Origin: Colias croceus
Taxonomy: Eukaryota > Arthropoda > Insecta > Lepidoptera > Pieridae
Direction: 5' to 3'
Assembly (NCBI RefSeq): GCF_905220415.1
Contig: NC_059563.1
Coordinates: 2,738,001 to 2,802,000 of the forward strand
Length of the DNA: 64,000 bases
Positions within the stretch are counted from its first letter, which is position 1. Every line of letters begins with the position of its first letter. The notes beneath the pieces were generated by a model that was not told the DNA's origin, searched no databases, and saw nothing but the letters and a program-made list of their open reading frames with translations. The position numbers and the translations under genes are program-made. This document shows, piece by piece, positions 46,650 through 56,903 of the stretch.

Positions 46650-49448
46650 GATTACAAATAACCTAACGTAAGTACGAATATAAATCAGTAAGACCTTATT
46701 TTATGAAATTTCCATCACAGCTGGCAAAGCTAGTATAGGTAAGTTATTATTCAGAGGACAGCCCATCGTAAAGATATAAGCTATAGATAAATATAGTATA
46801 AAAAATCATCACACATAGCATATAATTATTCAGCACCGTAAGTACTGAAACTTATATACATGCTACTAATATTACTTATAAATCCGCAAAATTTGTGAGG
46901 TTGGATGGACAATTACTGAACCGATTACGAAGAAATTTGGTATGTAGGTAGCTGAAGACCCAAAACAAGACATTTTATCCCGGAAATCGCACAGTAACGG
47001 GAACTTTGCTGGTTTTTCTTTGAAAACGCGTCTGAAGCCGCGGGCTGAAATCTAGTGCGAAATAATTAGAGCATTAACATCTGTTTTAAATCCTTTGCAC
47101 ATTTCCAAAGATTTTCATCACATTACTAGCAAAAGGGCACTCCATTTCTATTTCTGTATTGCTCAACTGTAAAGCGAAACAGTAAACATTTACACGATCA
47201 ATCGTAACGACCTAGGAATACATCCACTGAAAGCTAAGATATGTTAAAACTATTTTTATAAACAGTTAATACTTCACTATAATCAGAGATTAGAAAATCG
47301 TTACTATTTAGCTATGACGATGAACGATACTTTACTATTTCTACATCATATTATACCATATTTTGTTGTTGATTCTCCATTAAAAACTATTTATAGTAGT
47401 TGCTAAAACCTAATAAATCATAAAAATTCAAATTCAAATTCAAATTTCTTTATTTGCATATATTAAAACCATCCCCGAGATTAACTATATATTTAAAAAA
47501 AAACCATCAAAACCTGTTGAGCAATTTTAAAGATTTGGCTATACAGACACATAAACGTCTTGTACAGCAACATTGCTTTCCTTGGTGAGGTTATTATTTA
47601 TTTCAGACAAATATCATCCAACATCCAACACATAAACACACACAAATTAAGTCAGTTATATTAAATTGGAAGCAAGCGTCAGACATTTAAAGGCATCCAT
47701 TCGAATGAAAAACGATTAACCAATAAATTACCAGCCGTGTTCACTTAGACTATTGAAATCTCATACGGGAAAGCTATTAAATATCACATTTATTACTTGA
47801 TAGGCTTTTGTCGATTTCATTCAAATGAACTCCTAATTTTAAGTGAAAATTACCACGACATATTAGTGACTTTACATAGGTAAATAGATTAGAGTATTTT
47901 TGAGGTAAACTTCCTCTAATTAAAAAATAACAAGCATATTAAAAACACTATTTCGCTCTACTACAGTGTCCGTACTTAATTAACTTAATAATTTCATTTC
48001 TATAAAACAGTTTTCAGTAACTAGATTGTAAATAAAATTCTATAAATAAATAAATTACAAATCTGTTTAGTTCTAAAAGTATGTTTGATATGGCATGAAA
48101 AAAAATCAAGAGCAGAACTATGCTCATTTGTGAAATAATTTGAATGCTAACTAAAAATTAATCTATATTATAGCTCGTTATAGTGTTAGAATACCTTATC
48201 ATAATGGAATGAAATAGTGATGCACCGATTTACAGCACCCTTACTGGTGACATTTCAACGTTGTATGCTTTTCTTGCATTATTGCAGGCTATTTTTAAAG
48301 GTGCAAAGGTCATGATATATTTTATAGTTATATTAAAGACTTTGTTATTTAAATGGGGTTTTAATGCTTCGTCCCATAAAAAGCTATTTATTCCTTGTTA
48401 ATCTATTCATACTTCTTTTTGCTAACTAGCTTATTTTAGTTATGAGTGTTTGTATAATATTATCATTGCAAAATTCATAAATATACACTATTACTAAGTA
48501 CTTCTTCATCAGCCGGGTGATTGTATCTCAATTCTAAAGGAATGGAATATAAGGCTAGATATTCCTTCCTTTAGATTCTGTTATCCATCTTATTTGCTGA
48601 ATAAATATTATTAAGTATGCAATATAAGAGTAATTAAGTTAGCAAAGCCACGTAGTAGGTAATTTATTTGAACGAAAATGCACAGTCATCATATTGAAAG
48701 TACACCGATCCGACCTTTTATATCATAATCACGGATCGATATTCACTTGAAAACGGCCACAAACATTGAGCCCTGTTTGTTCGAACCTTTGTCAACGTCA
48801 CAAATTAGGGATAATAACTCCGTCATTTCACCGTCAGGGATTTATAGGGGCAACGTGGATTACGGTCCCATTGTCCATATAAAATGAAATTATTTTGTTA
48901 GCTATGGTTTGGTGTTCAACTTCTATTAATGTGAGGTGTAGCGATTATTCTTAATGTGTGGGTGAGGAACGTTTAAATGTAGAAGGGAATAATTCTAAAC
49001 AGTTTACTGAAATAGCTGGTGTGTAGAGCAACCTAAAAATCTGACCTATATGAATATGTCTAGGCAATGAGAATCTCTCTAGTGCTTAGAAACTATTCAA
49101 GGATCATTCATACGAAAGTAGAATTTCGTTATTGATTCAATCAAGTAATTATATATAATGTGGAAATAAAGAGAGATTTACAACATGTTTTAAAATTATT
49201 TCATTGCATATTCCTGTTAAATGAAATTGTATTTACGTAGTTGATGAAAAGGACATATTAACATGGCCAACAAGGTTTCACATCACAATAAAAAATATAT
49301 AACATAACCAACAAGATTTTAAATCACAAAAAAAAATATAGTCCCAAAGCCCTTAATACGTTACCAGATTAATATAACATATTCACTTCATAAATTAAAC
49401 AATCCAACTGTTAAAAATAATTTAATATAACCTATTCCACCTTTCTGT
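46650..49448. other. Gene-poor stretch between two minus-strand genes
   Basis: AT-rich DNA with no supported exon. It contains a short interspersed element at 46863-47056, a decayed element near 47400-47580 that includes repeated ATTCAAATTC and resembles the 3' end of a LINE family, and otherwise no structure I can name. An undetected first exon of the gene at 46440 could lie here. Confidence 0.4.
46863..47056 (-). repeat. Interspersed element, type A, diverged
   Basis: CTACTAATATTACTTATAAA to GAAGCCGCGGGCTGAAATCT. The middle (GGTAGCTGAAGACCCAAAAC) matches the 22490 subtype. Confidence 0.65.
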
Positions 49449-51428
49449 TTAAAATCGATTATAACCGCGTACCATACCAGAGCAATCGGCACCGTCACGA
49501 ATCCTTTCACTTCTAATATTATTAATACTGACATCCAAATTGTGCCAAGTTTTAGAAGTCCTCTTATCAAGATTATTATATGTATATCCGTAATATCTTG
49601 GCCAATTATCGTAGGTAATTGCTTTGTATTGTCCAGGGTTTGGTGAACATTGGCTGTGTTGGTAGTATGGTGAATAGTAATTGTATGCTGAACTAACTTT
49701 CGGATATCGATAGTAATAAGGGTATCTGTACCACACAGGCTCTGTTACCTCTTGATATGTGTTGTTGTGGATAACAATACTTGAGACAGGAGCTGAAACA
49801 TAGAGCCTTAGAGAATAAATATTATACGTGAACGTTATTATGTGTAGAATAAAGATTATAACTTATACGTGAACGTTTTTTATGAATTTGGCTTCCTATT
49901 CTATAGGAAAAATTTGCTAGGAAGGAATCAGAAACTGGTTTATAGCTACTTAAAAATTTGAGCACAAAAAGTCCTTAGAAAAATGTAGACAGTAATAATA
50001 ATATGATAATTAAGAGCCAAGCTCCATTTGAAATGATGAAAACAGAATTGAAATCGATGCAGTACTATATTTTGAATATAATACAAAAGAACAAACAGCT
50101 AATAATTTAGACTTACAATAAAATGAATTAACTTTTCCAATTTCCATTCTAAAGGTCATTGTTTTTAGAAAAACCTACTATTCAACTAAATACCTATATT
50201 AGACTTGACAGTAAAAGTAGTAAATAAACGTCTTTAACTTACTGTTTGCGTTAGCGGGAAGGTGATTAATCATTATTTCTATTTTAGTTGATTGTGTATC
50301 GATTTGTTCTTTCAAAGTTTCATTACTTGTTGTTGTATAGTTATATGTATTTTTTTCTTGGGGTGTTTTAGTATCTATAGTTCCTTCTGGATCAATATTT
50401 GTTTTTATTACATCATTAATTTCTTGAGGTCTTTCATTATATTGTATAGTTGGTTCTGGGTCAATATTTGTTTTAAATTCTTCTTCGTTTATTTCATTTT
50501 GAGGCGCCATTCTGTCTTCCATTTTTATAATTTTTTGTGTAAGCTTTTTAGTGGTAGTTGCTTTTAATTGATGTGTGTCTTTTGATTCAACACTTAGTTT
50601 ATTTGTTTTGGGAAACAAGTTTAATATTTTATCAACACATTGATCGCCTAGACTTTTGTCTAGGTCATCTTCAATAACTTCATCTTCTATTATAGTGTCA
50701 GTGATTTTGTCTTTAGGTTTAATTTGAGATTTTTTACTTGAAGGCTTTTTCCTATCACTTTTAGCAGTATTCGGTTTTATTTCACTTGTCTTTTGTATCG
50801 TTGGCTCAATGTTCAATTTGTCATTATTAATTTCATGTTCAATTTTAGGTACTTTCTCGATTTCTTCATCTATCACCTTTTTATTTGCTATTTCTACTCC
50901 AGATTTTACGTCTTTTACTGGATTTGGTAAAAATAAGTCTATTGGAATGAATTCTGGCTTTGTTTTTGCCTTCTCTTTATCAATTAGTTTTGATAATATA
51001 ACTTTTTCAGGTTTTCTTGAAATCGTAGCCAAAGTTTTATTCGGGTTCTTTTTATTTTTTAAATTATTCTCTGCTTTTGACGTTGGTGTCAAATTAATAT
51101 TAATTTTAGTTTTGTCTACATTTGCTGGTATCGTTTTAGGTTTTACAGTTGCTATTGTTATTGGTTCGATGTCTTCTTTTGATTTATCGATTTCTTCAAT
51201 TATATGACTATGTGTGGTCGAACGTGTCGAACGTAGGTGTGGTTTTTTAATGAATTTAGATCTCCTATCATATCTTGAATCATATCTGAAAAACTGAATA
51301 AATGATTTAGTTTACTTATGATTTTTGTTTATGACTTAATTCAACTTGATAAAACTTACCTTTTCACCTGCACAAATTTGACACAGAAGGAGCAACATTA
51401 CACACAACAACAATTTTAATAAATCCAT
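49449..51428 (-). CDS. Three-exon secreted protein, 487 aa, Lys/Glu-rich with Tyr-rich C-terminus
   Basis: The exons are 51428-51360, 51293-50243 and 49792-49449, in phases 0 and 1. Exon 1 encodes a signal peptide (MDLLKLLLCVMLLLLCQICA, then GEK) and ends at AAG/GTAAGT. Exon 2 starts after TTTATTCAG with FRYDSRYDRRSKF and is a long disordered segment rich in Lys, Glu, Ile, Pro and Thr, with an internal duplication (KTNIDPEPTI and KTNIDPEGTI) near its end. It closes at ACA/GTAAGT. Exon 3 starts after TTTCAG and is Tyr-rich (WYRYPYYYRYPKV, YNYYSPYYQ), ending ADCSGMVRGYNRF. There are few cysteines. No family is recognised. The composition would suit an extracellular structural or silk/cuticle-like protein, which is inference. 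Confidence 0.75.
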
Positions 51429-52038
51429 ATTTATAGTACTCCATTAAGCTAATTTAGACGTGCACATTCTAGAAAGAACCTAAAACTGTACAACGTTATA
51501 ACTTAATGTTTATAAAACAGGTGATTTTAATCAAAATTGATCTGCAACGGTCTCGTTGTTTTTATACATAGAACTCATATCAGCAGAACATATAAGACCA
51601 AATCTTGCATTAAATTTAGTTAGAATAACATTTATATCGATAGTAAGGTTTCTTGCAACTGTCTTTCGAATGGTTTTTAATTTATAATCATCTAATATAT
51701 TACATAGGATCTTTTCTAATATTTTACCAGTGTTGCCCCGGTATGGCAAAAAGATGTGGGTTTGAATCCCGCGTCATGATCTATTTTTTTCTATTTTATG
51801 TATCATTATCTTTTATCAGTATTTTGTGCAAAATGACACAGTATCGTATTTAAACAACGAATAAATTTTGAACAATATTAAACAATGCTTATGTATCATA
51901 TTGCTTGCTAAAGATAATGACGGTTTTTAAATATCCATGTCAATTATTATCTTAATTATTTTTAAATAATAACATATAGCGAATTAATTTGTTAATATCA
52001 CTAGTCAGGTTAATCTCAAATAAAACATCGAATTTCAA
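51429..52038. other. Upstream region of the minus-strand 487-aa gene
   Basis: Presumed promoter side of the gene that starts at 51428. ATAAAT sits directly before its ATG, too close to be a promoter; a TATAAAC-like stretch near 51510 is another weak candidate. The only other structure is a decayed tRNA-derived fragment at 51734-51798, related to the array at 36178. Confidence 0.35.
51734..51798 (+). repeat. Decayed relative of the 311-bp tRNA-like family
   Basis: GCCCCGGTATGGC, GTGGGTTTGAATCCCGCGTC and ATGATCTATTTTTTTCTATT align with the B-box half and 3' tail of the array unit at 37520-37585. The A-box half is missing. Confidence 0.65.
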
Positions 52039-52236
52039 TCAAAATTTATTATAATTAATCAAATCATACACAGTCTCATACAAGCTCTGAAGTACTGGAT
52101 ACAATTCGATGGCTGCGCTTGTGCCAAGTACGATAAAGGTAAATAATCGACTGATTGCTCTCACTAGATCCAGAGTAGTGGTTAGGGGAAAGGACTTACG
52201 AAGTGATTGGTAGTATGTTTCTCTTGGAGGCAGTAC
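52039..52236 (-). CDS. Last exon of an unrecognised small protein with C-terminal hydrophobic helix
   Basis: Starting after ATTTATTTCCAG in phase 0, the exon encodes VLPPRETYYQSLRKSFPLTT, continues TLDLVRAISRLFTFIVLGTS and ends with AAIELYPVLQSLYETVYDLI, then NYNKF and a stop. Residues around FTFIVLGTSAAIELY could form a membrane helix. Layout and phase resemble the last exon of the gene at 55254 (prolines after the acceptor, then a polar stretch, then VVATVVLAISAMVEIVVY), suggesting distant paralogy. A candidate preceding exon is at 52957-53019. A 192-bp inverted-repeat element sits directly upstream of the acceptor, within the intron. No signal-peptide exon was found. Confidence 0.6.
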   Translation of the reverse strand, partial: VLPPRETYYQSLRKSFPLTTTLDLVRAISRLFTFIVLGTSAAIELYPVLQSLYETVYDLINYNKF

Positions 52237-52251
52237 CTGGAAATAAATATT

Positions 52252-52443
52252 GAAGTGAAACTTCTTGATCGGGTTGGAAAAAAATTTAGTGTAACATTTT
52301 TTCGTTAGGTACGTGTGACATTTTTCCATTACGCGCCATAGCTTTTTCTTATCCCTACCACGCGTGATTTGACGTATTTCTGTAAAGTTGCATATAGTAA
52401 ATTATTTTTTGACAGATAAGGTTAAATAAGGAAGTTTCACTTC
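52252..52443 (-). repeat. GAAGTGAAACTTC inverted-repeat element
   Basis: A 192-bp element bounded by GAAGTGAAACTTC and its inverse GAAGTTTCACTTC. The interior matches 58901-59083 in the opposite orientation (GTTACACTAAATTTTTTTCC and a stretch around CACGCGTG). It lies about 15 bp from the acceptor of the exon at 52236. Confidence 0.65.
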
Positions 52444-52956
52444 TTACGTGCGAACACTAGTACACGCACACATTTTTTTAATATAAGTACTAGTTTTTAG
52501 TTTATATAAAGAAATAAGGGTGCTTATAATAATACTATAAAAATGTCAGGATCGGAAAGCAACACGATTTGCTCCCAATAGAGCTTAGCAATTACGTATG
52601 TACAATAGGTATGTATCGTTTTCGTTACGTGCATACCACGTGACGGTGTCGGTCACGGAACGATGTGGGCATAGTCTCATACTTTTCAATACCATATTTT
52701 TATGATAATAATACATAAGATTTGGCATAGTAGGTAAAAATAGATTCAGTTGGAAGTGCTTTGTATGTTATTAGAAAATATGTGTACTTATTTGTAACAG
52801 ATGAACCGATTTGAATAGTGTTTTTTAATCGAAACTGTTTTGAAATTTAAATAATATGTTAATCTGGGATTAAAGAGCACTTCTCTTGAAGATAGTGAAC
52901 TCTCAATGTGACTATAGATAGCCGTTTTATTTCAATATATTTAGCATATTCCCTAC

Positions 52957-53019
52957 CTGAAAAACTACACCGGATTCTATCTTAGATGGCATGGCATTTA
53001 TTTTTAATTTTGGGCATGG
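52957..53019 (-). CDS. Candidate middle exon of the gene ending at 52039
   Basis: On the minus strand, AATATTGCAG precedes a 63-bp open stretch that ends at CAG/GTAGGG. Phase is 0 at both ends. It encodes PCPKLKINAMPSKIESGVVF plus Q, and joins in frame to the exon 52236-52039. The MPSKIES part loosely echoes MPQELNP in exon 2 of the gene at 55254. The stretch overlaps, on the opposite strand, the signal-peptide exon proposed for the gene at 52986, and probably only one of the two is real. Short open exons arise easily by chance. Confidence 0.25.
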
Positions 53020-53707
53020 CTGCAATATTAATAATAGGACAAACATACAGGTATCAATACTTACTATAGTTATTAGATATTATTTTACTAACTTATATGC
53101 TATTTTCAAACATGATCTATTTAAATACACAATTTCAATCACATATACTGGCTATTCTGATCTATAAATACTCATAATCTGAAGCTGAAGAGTTCGTTTG
53201 TTTGAACGCGCTAATCTCAGAAACTACTTGGCCGATATCAGAAATTATTTAACCGTTGTATATGTACGAGATCCCTAAATGCTATGTTTGGCTATATACA
53301 GCCTACAGGGTGTAATCGTTATGTGTGCACAGGCGAAATAAAATGTATGGGAGTGTTTAATGTCACATTTTTTTATATTTCCCGTTTTATTTAAAAAAAA
53401 GTTATTATTGTTACTTTACTTATTGAGTAAAACTTTCGACATCAGTTTAAAGTTTTTTTATATCTGTAATAGTTACGAAATAATCGCCTGTGCATACTCA
53501 ACGATTCCACACAGTATGGGTATATTGGGCAAGTTAATAATAAAAGTAGGACACCTTTTCAGAGAATCCGTCGTTTTTAACATCAGCGTGGATTGGTTGA
53601 ACATTATTCGTGACAATATCAAGAGAGCCTACAGCGTCACGCCTTCGTCTGCTGCTTTTTGGAAACTGCATCAAAATAAATTCATCAAAAATAACATAGG
53701 TTTATAA
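52986..53707 (+). CDS. Two-exon candidate secreted protein, 85 aa, acceptor at a MITE end
   Basis: Exon 1 (52986-53050) encodes a strong signal peptide, MAWHLFLILGMAAILIIGQT followed by Tyr, and leaves with two bases (AG) before the donor GTATCA. Exon 2 (53515-53707) begins after CCACACAG with T, making AGT (Ser), and then reads MGILGKLIIKVGHLFRESVV, FNISVDWLNIIRDNIKRAYS and a basic tail to TAA. AATAAA follows at 53764. The AG of the acceptor is the last dinucleotide of an inserted mariner-type MITE (53307-53514). Without the insertion the host acceptor (ATATACAG) would leave this join out of frame. The function is unknown. Exon 2 looks coding by composition; the pairing with exon 1 is inferred. 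Confidence 0.45.
53307..53514. mobile_element. Deleted mariner/Tc1-type MITE
   Basis: The element starts CAGGGTGTAATCGTT and ends AACGATTCCACACAG, with TA on each side. Internal blocks match the 557-bp MITE at 38364-38920 (TATTTCCCGTTTTATT, GTTACGAAATAATCGCCTGT), but the centre is deleted. The right terminus has diverged from the expected CCCTG to ACACAG and now supplies an AG immediately before a coding exon. Confidence 0.75.
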
Positions 53708-54064
53708 TTATGATACATGTTTTCATTTTCTGTATCTGAAACGTGAATTTTTGTATTTAAGATAATAAATATATACTTATGTAAATAAATACTGCATTAC
53801 ACATTACATATTAAATGCTCTCCTTTTCAAATAAATAATAATAAATAATAAATAATAAAATTCTTTATTGACATAATTACACAGGTCTAAATAATGAATC
53901 CTTTGGCTCCCGAACTAGTTTTAAACTGTGTCTCAGGAGCCAGAGGCTTCTCCCAATATTGATCATAATATTATGTCTATAAACTAAACTAAAAACTCTA
54001 AAATAACAAAATTAATAAAGAGGTAAGTTAAATTATTACGTAAGCGCATTTGTGTATCTAGATG

Positions 54065-54175
54065 AATGTGAGTGAGTGTGTGTGTGTGTGTGTGTGTCTG
54101 GGTGTGTGTAAGTGTGTGTGGGTGTTTGTGTGTGAGTGTGTGTGCATGTGTGTATGTGTGGGTGTAGTTGTGTAT
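54065..54175. repeat. Interrupted TG microsatellite
   Basis: About 110 bp of TG repeats interrupted by AG, GG and TT units (GTGTGTGTGTGTGTG, GGGTGTGTG and similar). It is low-complexity; the His/Thr-rich frame on the minus strand is an artefact. Confidence 0.9.
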
Positions 54176-54600
54176 ATAATATTATGTTGTAATTTATAAA
54201 CATTTTTTGTTGATGTGATTTATTATATCTATATATATATTTTTTTTTATCCATATTATGTTGTTAAGAATTATAAAAGATCCCTTAAAATGATTTCAGT
54301 ATCGTCGTAGTCGAACTTCTCAAGCCAAGTAAGTATTAAGTTTTTAATTCCATTATTGTTTACTTTTTTTAATTTTAGTTCTTTATTTATAATATTGTAC
54401 AGGCGCGGAGCAACTACATTGTAGTGCTTTTGTGCGAATCGTGATTTCGTTTTTGGAAACTAAAATAGCTATTAAATGAAAATCCTATTCCTTTGGTTAT
54501 TTAAATTTAACCTTTACATATTTAATTTCATTAAATTTATAGTAGCTAGGTATAGCTGAGAAAAAGGAAAGTGTTATATGTTATAATTATTATTAATAGG

Positions 54601-54801
54601 TACTAGCTTCCGCCCGCGACTCCGTCCGCGCGGAAAAATTATGATTTTTTTTCTACGTATTTTTCCGGGATAAAAAGTGTCCTATTTTATGCCCAGGATC
54701 ATAAGGTATAATTATACCAAGTTTCATCGAAATCGAACCGTTAGTTTTCACGTGATGCCTTCACATACAGACAGACAGACAAAAATTTTTTTAATCACAT
54801 A
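54601..54801 (+). repeat. Interspersed element, type A variant
   Basis: TACTAGCTTCCGCCCGCGAC at the left, TCATCGAAATCGAACCGTTA inside and CAGACAGACAGAC near the right end. Confidence 0.65.
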
Positions 54802-55173
54802 TTTGGGCTTGGTATCGATCCAGTAACACCCCCTGCTATTTATATTTTCAATATTTTCAATGTACAGAATTGACCGTTCTACAGATTTATTATATATGTA
54901 TAGATTCTGAGTGCACCTGCAAATTAAAAAAAAATATTCAATACTGATTCGTTTTGATTCTGTATTTGATGTTAATTCTTTTCAATATGATTTTAAAAGC
55001 TTCCTATTACCATGATTTTCACAAATACTGTAAATACAGTACACAAACAAAAACTATTGTTATTTATTTGTATAAAACATACCTCATATTGTGGGGAAAT
55101 AAAAGAAAAACTGGATACCAAAAACACAATACAAAACCAATTCATGTTTACAAATGATTTCTTTTATATAACC

Positions 55174-55180
55174 TATAAAA
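55174..55180 (+). promoter_or_regulatory. TATA box candidate for the 55254 gene
   Basis: TATAAAA lies 74 bp upstream of the ATG at 55254. A start site about 30 bp downstream, near 55205, would leave a 5' leader of roughly 50 nt, usual for short insect genes. Confidence 0.35.
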
Positions 55181-55253
55181 TGTTTAATATTTTCGATAAA
55201 TTGAGGCTGGGAAATAAATTCATAACATAAAATATTTTTTTGAAGTCGAAAGA

Positions 55254-56286
55254 ATGATGAAAATATTGATTTTAATAACTTCTTTATTTTTTGTGGACGC
55301 ACATAATGATGTAAGTAATTAATTAAAATAATAATAAAGTTTTGTTTTATAAAGATAAAAGACATAATTTCTTGTAAGTATCACCTCAAAAGTAAGTAGT
55401 ACCTCAAAAGCTAAATCATGAATGAAAAATTATCTATTACTAGCTTACCGCCCGCGGCTTCGCCCGCTTTGTCTAAAACCTTATAAATTATATACTAAAA
55501 CCTTCCTCTTCAATCACTCTATATCTATTAAAAAAACCGCATCAAAATCCGTTGCATAGTTTAAAAGATTTAAGCATACAAAGGGACATAGGGACAGAGA
55601 AAGCGACTTTGTTACTATGTAGTGATATAGCATGACTATGAAAACCTTCCACAATTATACCTATTAGTTAATAAAAAGAACTTATGATGACATCTGTACA
55701 TTTAAAAACTGATACATAATAATTTTTGTAATCTTATTTTAGAAAATTCAGAATGAAGCAGATTTGCAATCAGCGCTAATGCCACAAGAATTAAATCCAG
55801 AATTTGTTCCAGATAAAGTAAGTATTTAACAATAACTAAAATATCGAAGCAAGGTCATTTTGTAAATTTTACCCATTTCGATTATGGATAGCCTTCCTCG
55901 ATAAATGGGCTATCTAACACCGAAATAATTTTTACTAAGTATTAGTTCCTGAGATTAGCGCGTTCAAACAAACGAACAAACTTTCAGCTTTATTATTATA
56001 GATTAACCTAAATGATTTCTTTCGGATATTTTATGTCAATGAAAATAAATAATTAATTCACATGTTTATTAAACACATTACCGTAAATTTAAACACTTTT
56101 CAGGATGGTCCTCTCCGTGCGATATTTCCTATCAGACAGCGACGTGACGTATACGACACGACATCGCTATACGACACGACGTCGCAAGTGAAATCGTACA
56201 GTCGTGTCGTCGCAACTGTTGTGTTGGCTATATCAGCAATGGTTGAAATTGTTGTTTATGTATTAGAAACTTATTGGCTTATTTGA
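55254..56286 (+). CDS. Three-exon small secreted protein, 104 aa, hydrophobic C-terminus
   Basis: The exons are 55254-55310, 55743-55817 and 56104-56286, all in phase 0. Exon 1 gives the signal peptide MMKILILITSLFFVDAHND and ends GAT/GTAAGT. Exon 2, after TTATTTTAG, encodes KIQNEADLQSALMPQELNPE and FVPDK, ending AAA/GTAAGT. Exon 3, after ACTTTTCAG, encodes DGPLRAIFPIRQRRDVYDTT, a second YDTTS repeat, then a hydrophobic segment (VVATVVLAISAMVEIVVYVL) and ETYWLI. The two YDTTS units come from a near-tandem DNA repeat around TACGACACGAC. RQRR could be a furin-type site. The likely product is a short peptide with a membrane-spanning C-terminus. No family is recognised. Intron 1 contains the repeat at 55438 and intron 2 the fragment at 55887. 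Confidence 0.75.
55438..55625 (+). repeat. Short interspersed element, type E
   Basis: TACTAGCTTACCGCCCGCGG to GTTACTATGTAGTGAT. It lies in intron 1 of the 55254 gene. Confidence 0.78.
55887..56001 (+). repeat. Interspersed element, type B, partial
   Basis: Only the right half remains: GATAGCCTTCCTCGATAAAT to CTTTCAGCTTTATTATTATA. It lies in intron 2 of the 55254 gene. Confidence 0.68.
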
Positions 56287-56865
56287 TTAAAGGTTTAAGA
56301 TACATGACATACCTATTTATTTATTGAAACCCGTATTTAATCTACTAGCTCTGCCCAGTTCAATCTGTTTGTACGATAGAATTTACTATATTATTCAGTT
56401 CAATAGTTAATGTTAAATTTATTAATAAATACATTTTGATAAAAAGTAACTTTTAAAATTTTCGTGCAAAAAATTTATGAATATTATGTATCATCATTCA
56501 TCACTATAAAGTACTACATAATATAAAACAAAGTAGCTTTCCGATGTCTGTGTATGCTTAGATCTTTAATATAACGCAACAGATTGTGTTTTTTTAATAT
56601 ATAGAGTGATTCAAGGGGAAGGTTTTATAATATAAGTTTTAGATAAAACGTGCGAAGATGCGAAGGAAAAGCAACAACGGAAATGTGAGGCTCTATTGTT
56701 TTTTTTTTTGGCAAAACTGTCACTGTTGGTTACAAGAAGGATTCTTGGAAAATATAATGAAAAATAATTATTTTTAAACACACAACCGTAAATCAATTGA
56801 ACCCTATTTAATGACCACAAATACGCGTAAACTTTAATCAGTGGTTACGGTTATCAAACGGTCCA
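56287..56865. other. Spacer between two plus-strand small genes
   Basis: Contains a degenerate interspersed element at 56503-56680 (minus orientation) that ends in remnants of the GCGAAG motif. No exon is seen. The promoter of the next gene begins at the right edge. Confidence 0.4.
56503..56680 (-). repeat. Interspersed element, type E, degenerate
   Basis: CACTATAAAGTACTACATAA and GTGATTCAAGGGGAAGGTTT are recognisable. The GC-rich head is reduced to GTGCGAAGATGCGAAGG. Confidence 0.55.
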
Positions 56866-56896
56866 TATAAATGAGCGGACATCTTGTTAACAGTAG
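56866..56896 (+). promoter_or_regulatory. Core promoter of the 56904 gene
   Basis: TATAAAT at 56866-56872 is followed 26 bp later by AACAGT, an arthropod-type initiator around A56892. The implied 5' leader is only about 12 nt before the ATG at 56904. The spacing supports a genuine transcription start. Confidence 0.55.
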
Positions 56897-56903
56897 CAGC
56901 AAA

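Larger units (their letters stand above)
53708..55173. other. Repeat-rich spacer upstream of the 55254 gene
   Basis: No exon is supported. From 53840 to about 54000 the sequence (AATAAAATTCTTTATTGACA, then the Gly/Ser-type GGAGCCAGAGGC) looks like a decayed retroposon 3' end. A TG microsatellite follows at 54065-54175 and an interspersed element at 54601-54801. Confidence 0.4.

Noticed and set aside
50292..51207. Plus-strand hydrophobic frames of 91 and 132 codons
   Set aside because: Antisense of the Lys/Glu-rich exon of the 487-aa gene; Lys and Glu codons read as Phe, Leu and Ser on the other strand.
54036..54254. His/Thr-rich minus-strand open frame
   Set aside because: Translation of the TG microsatellite.
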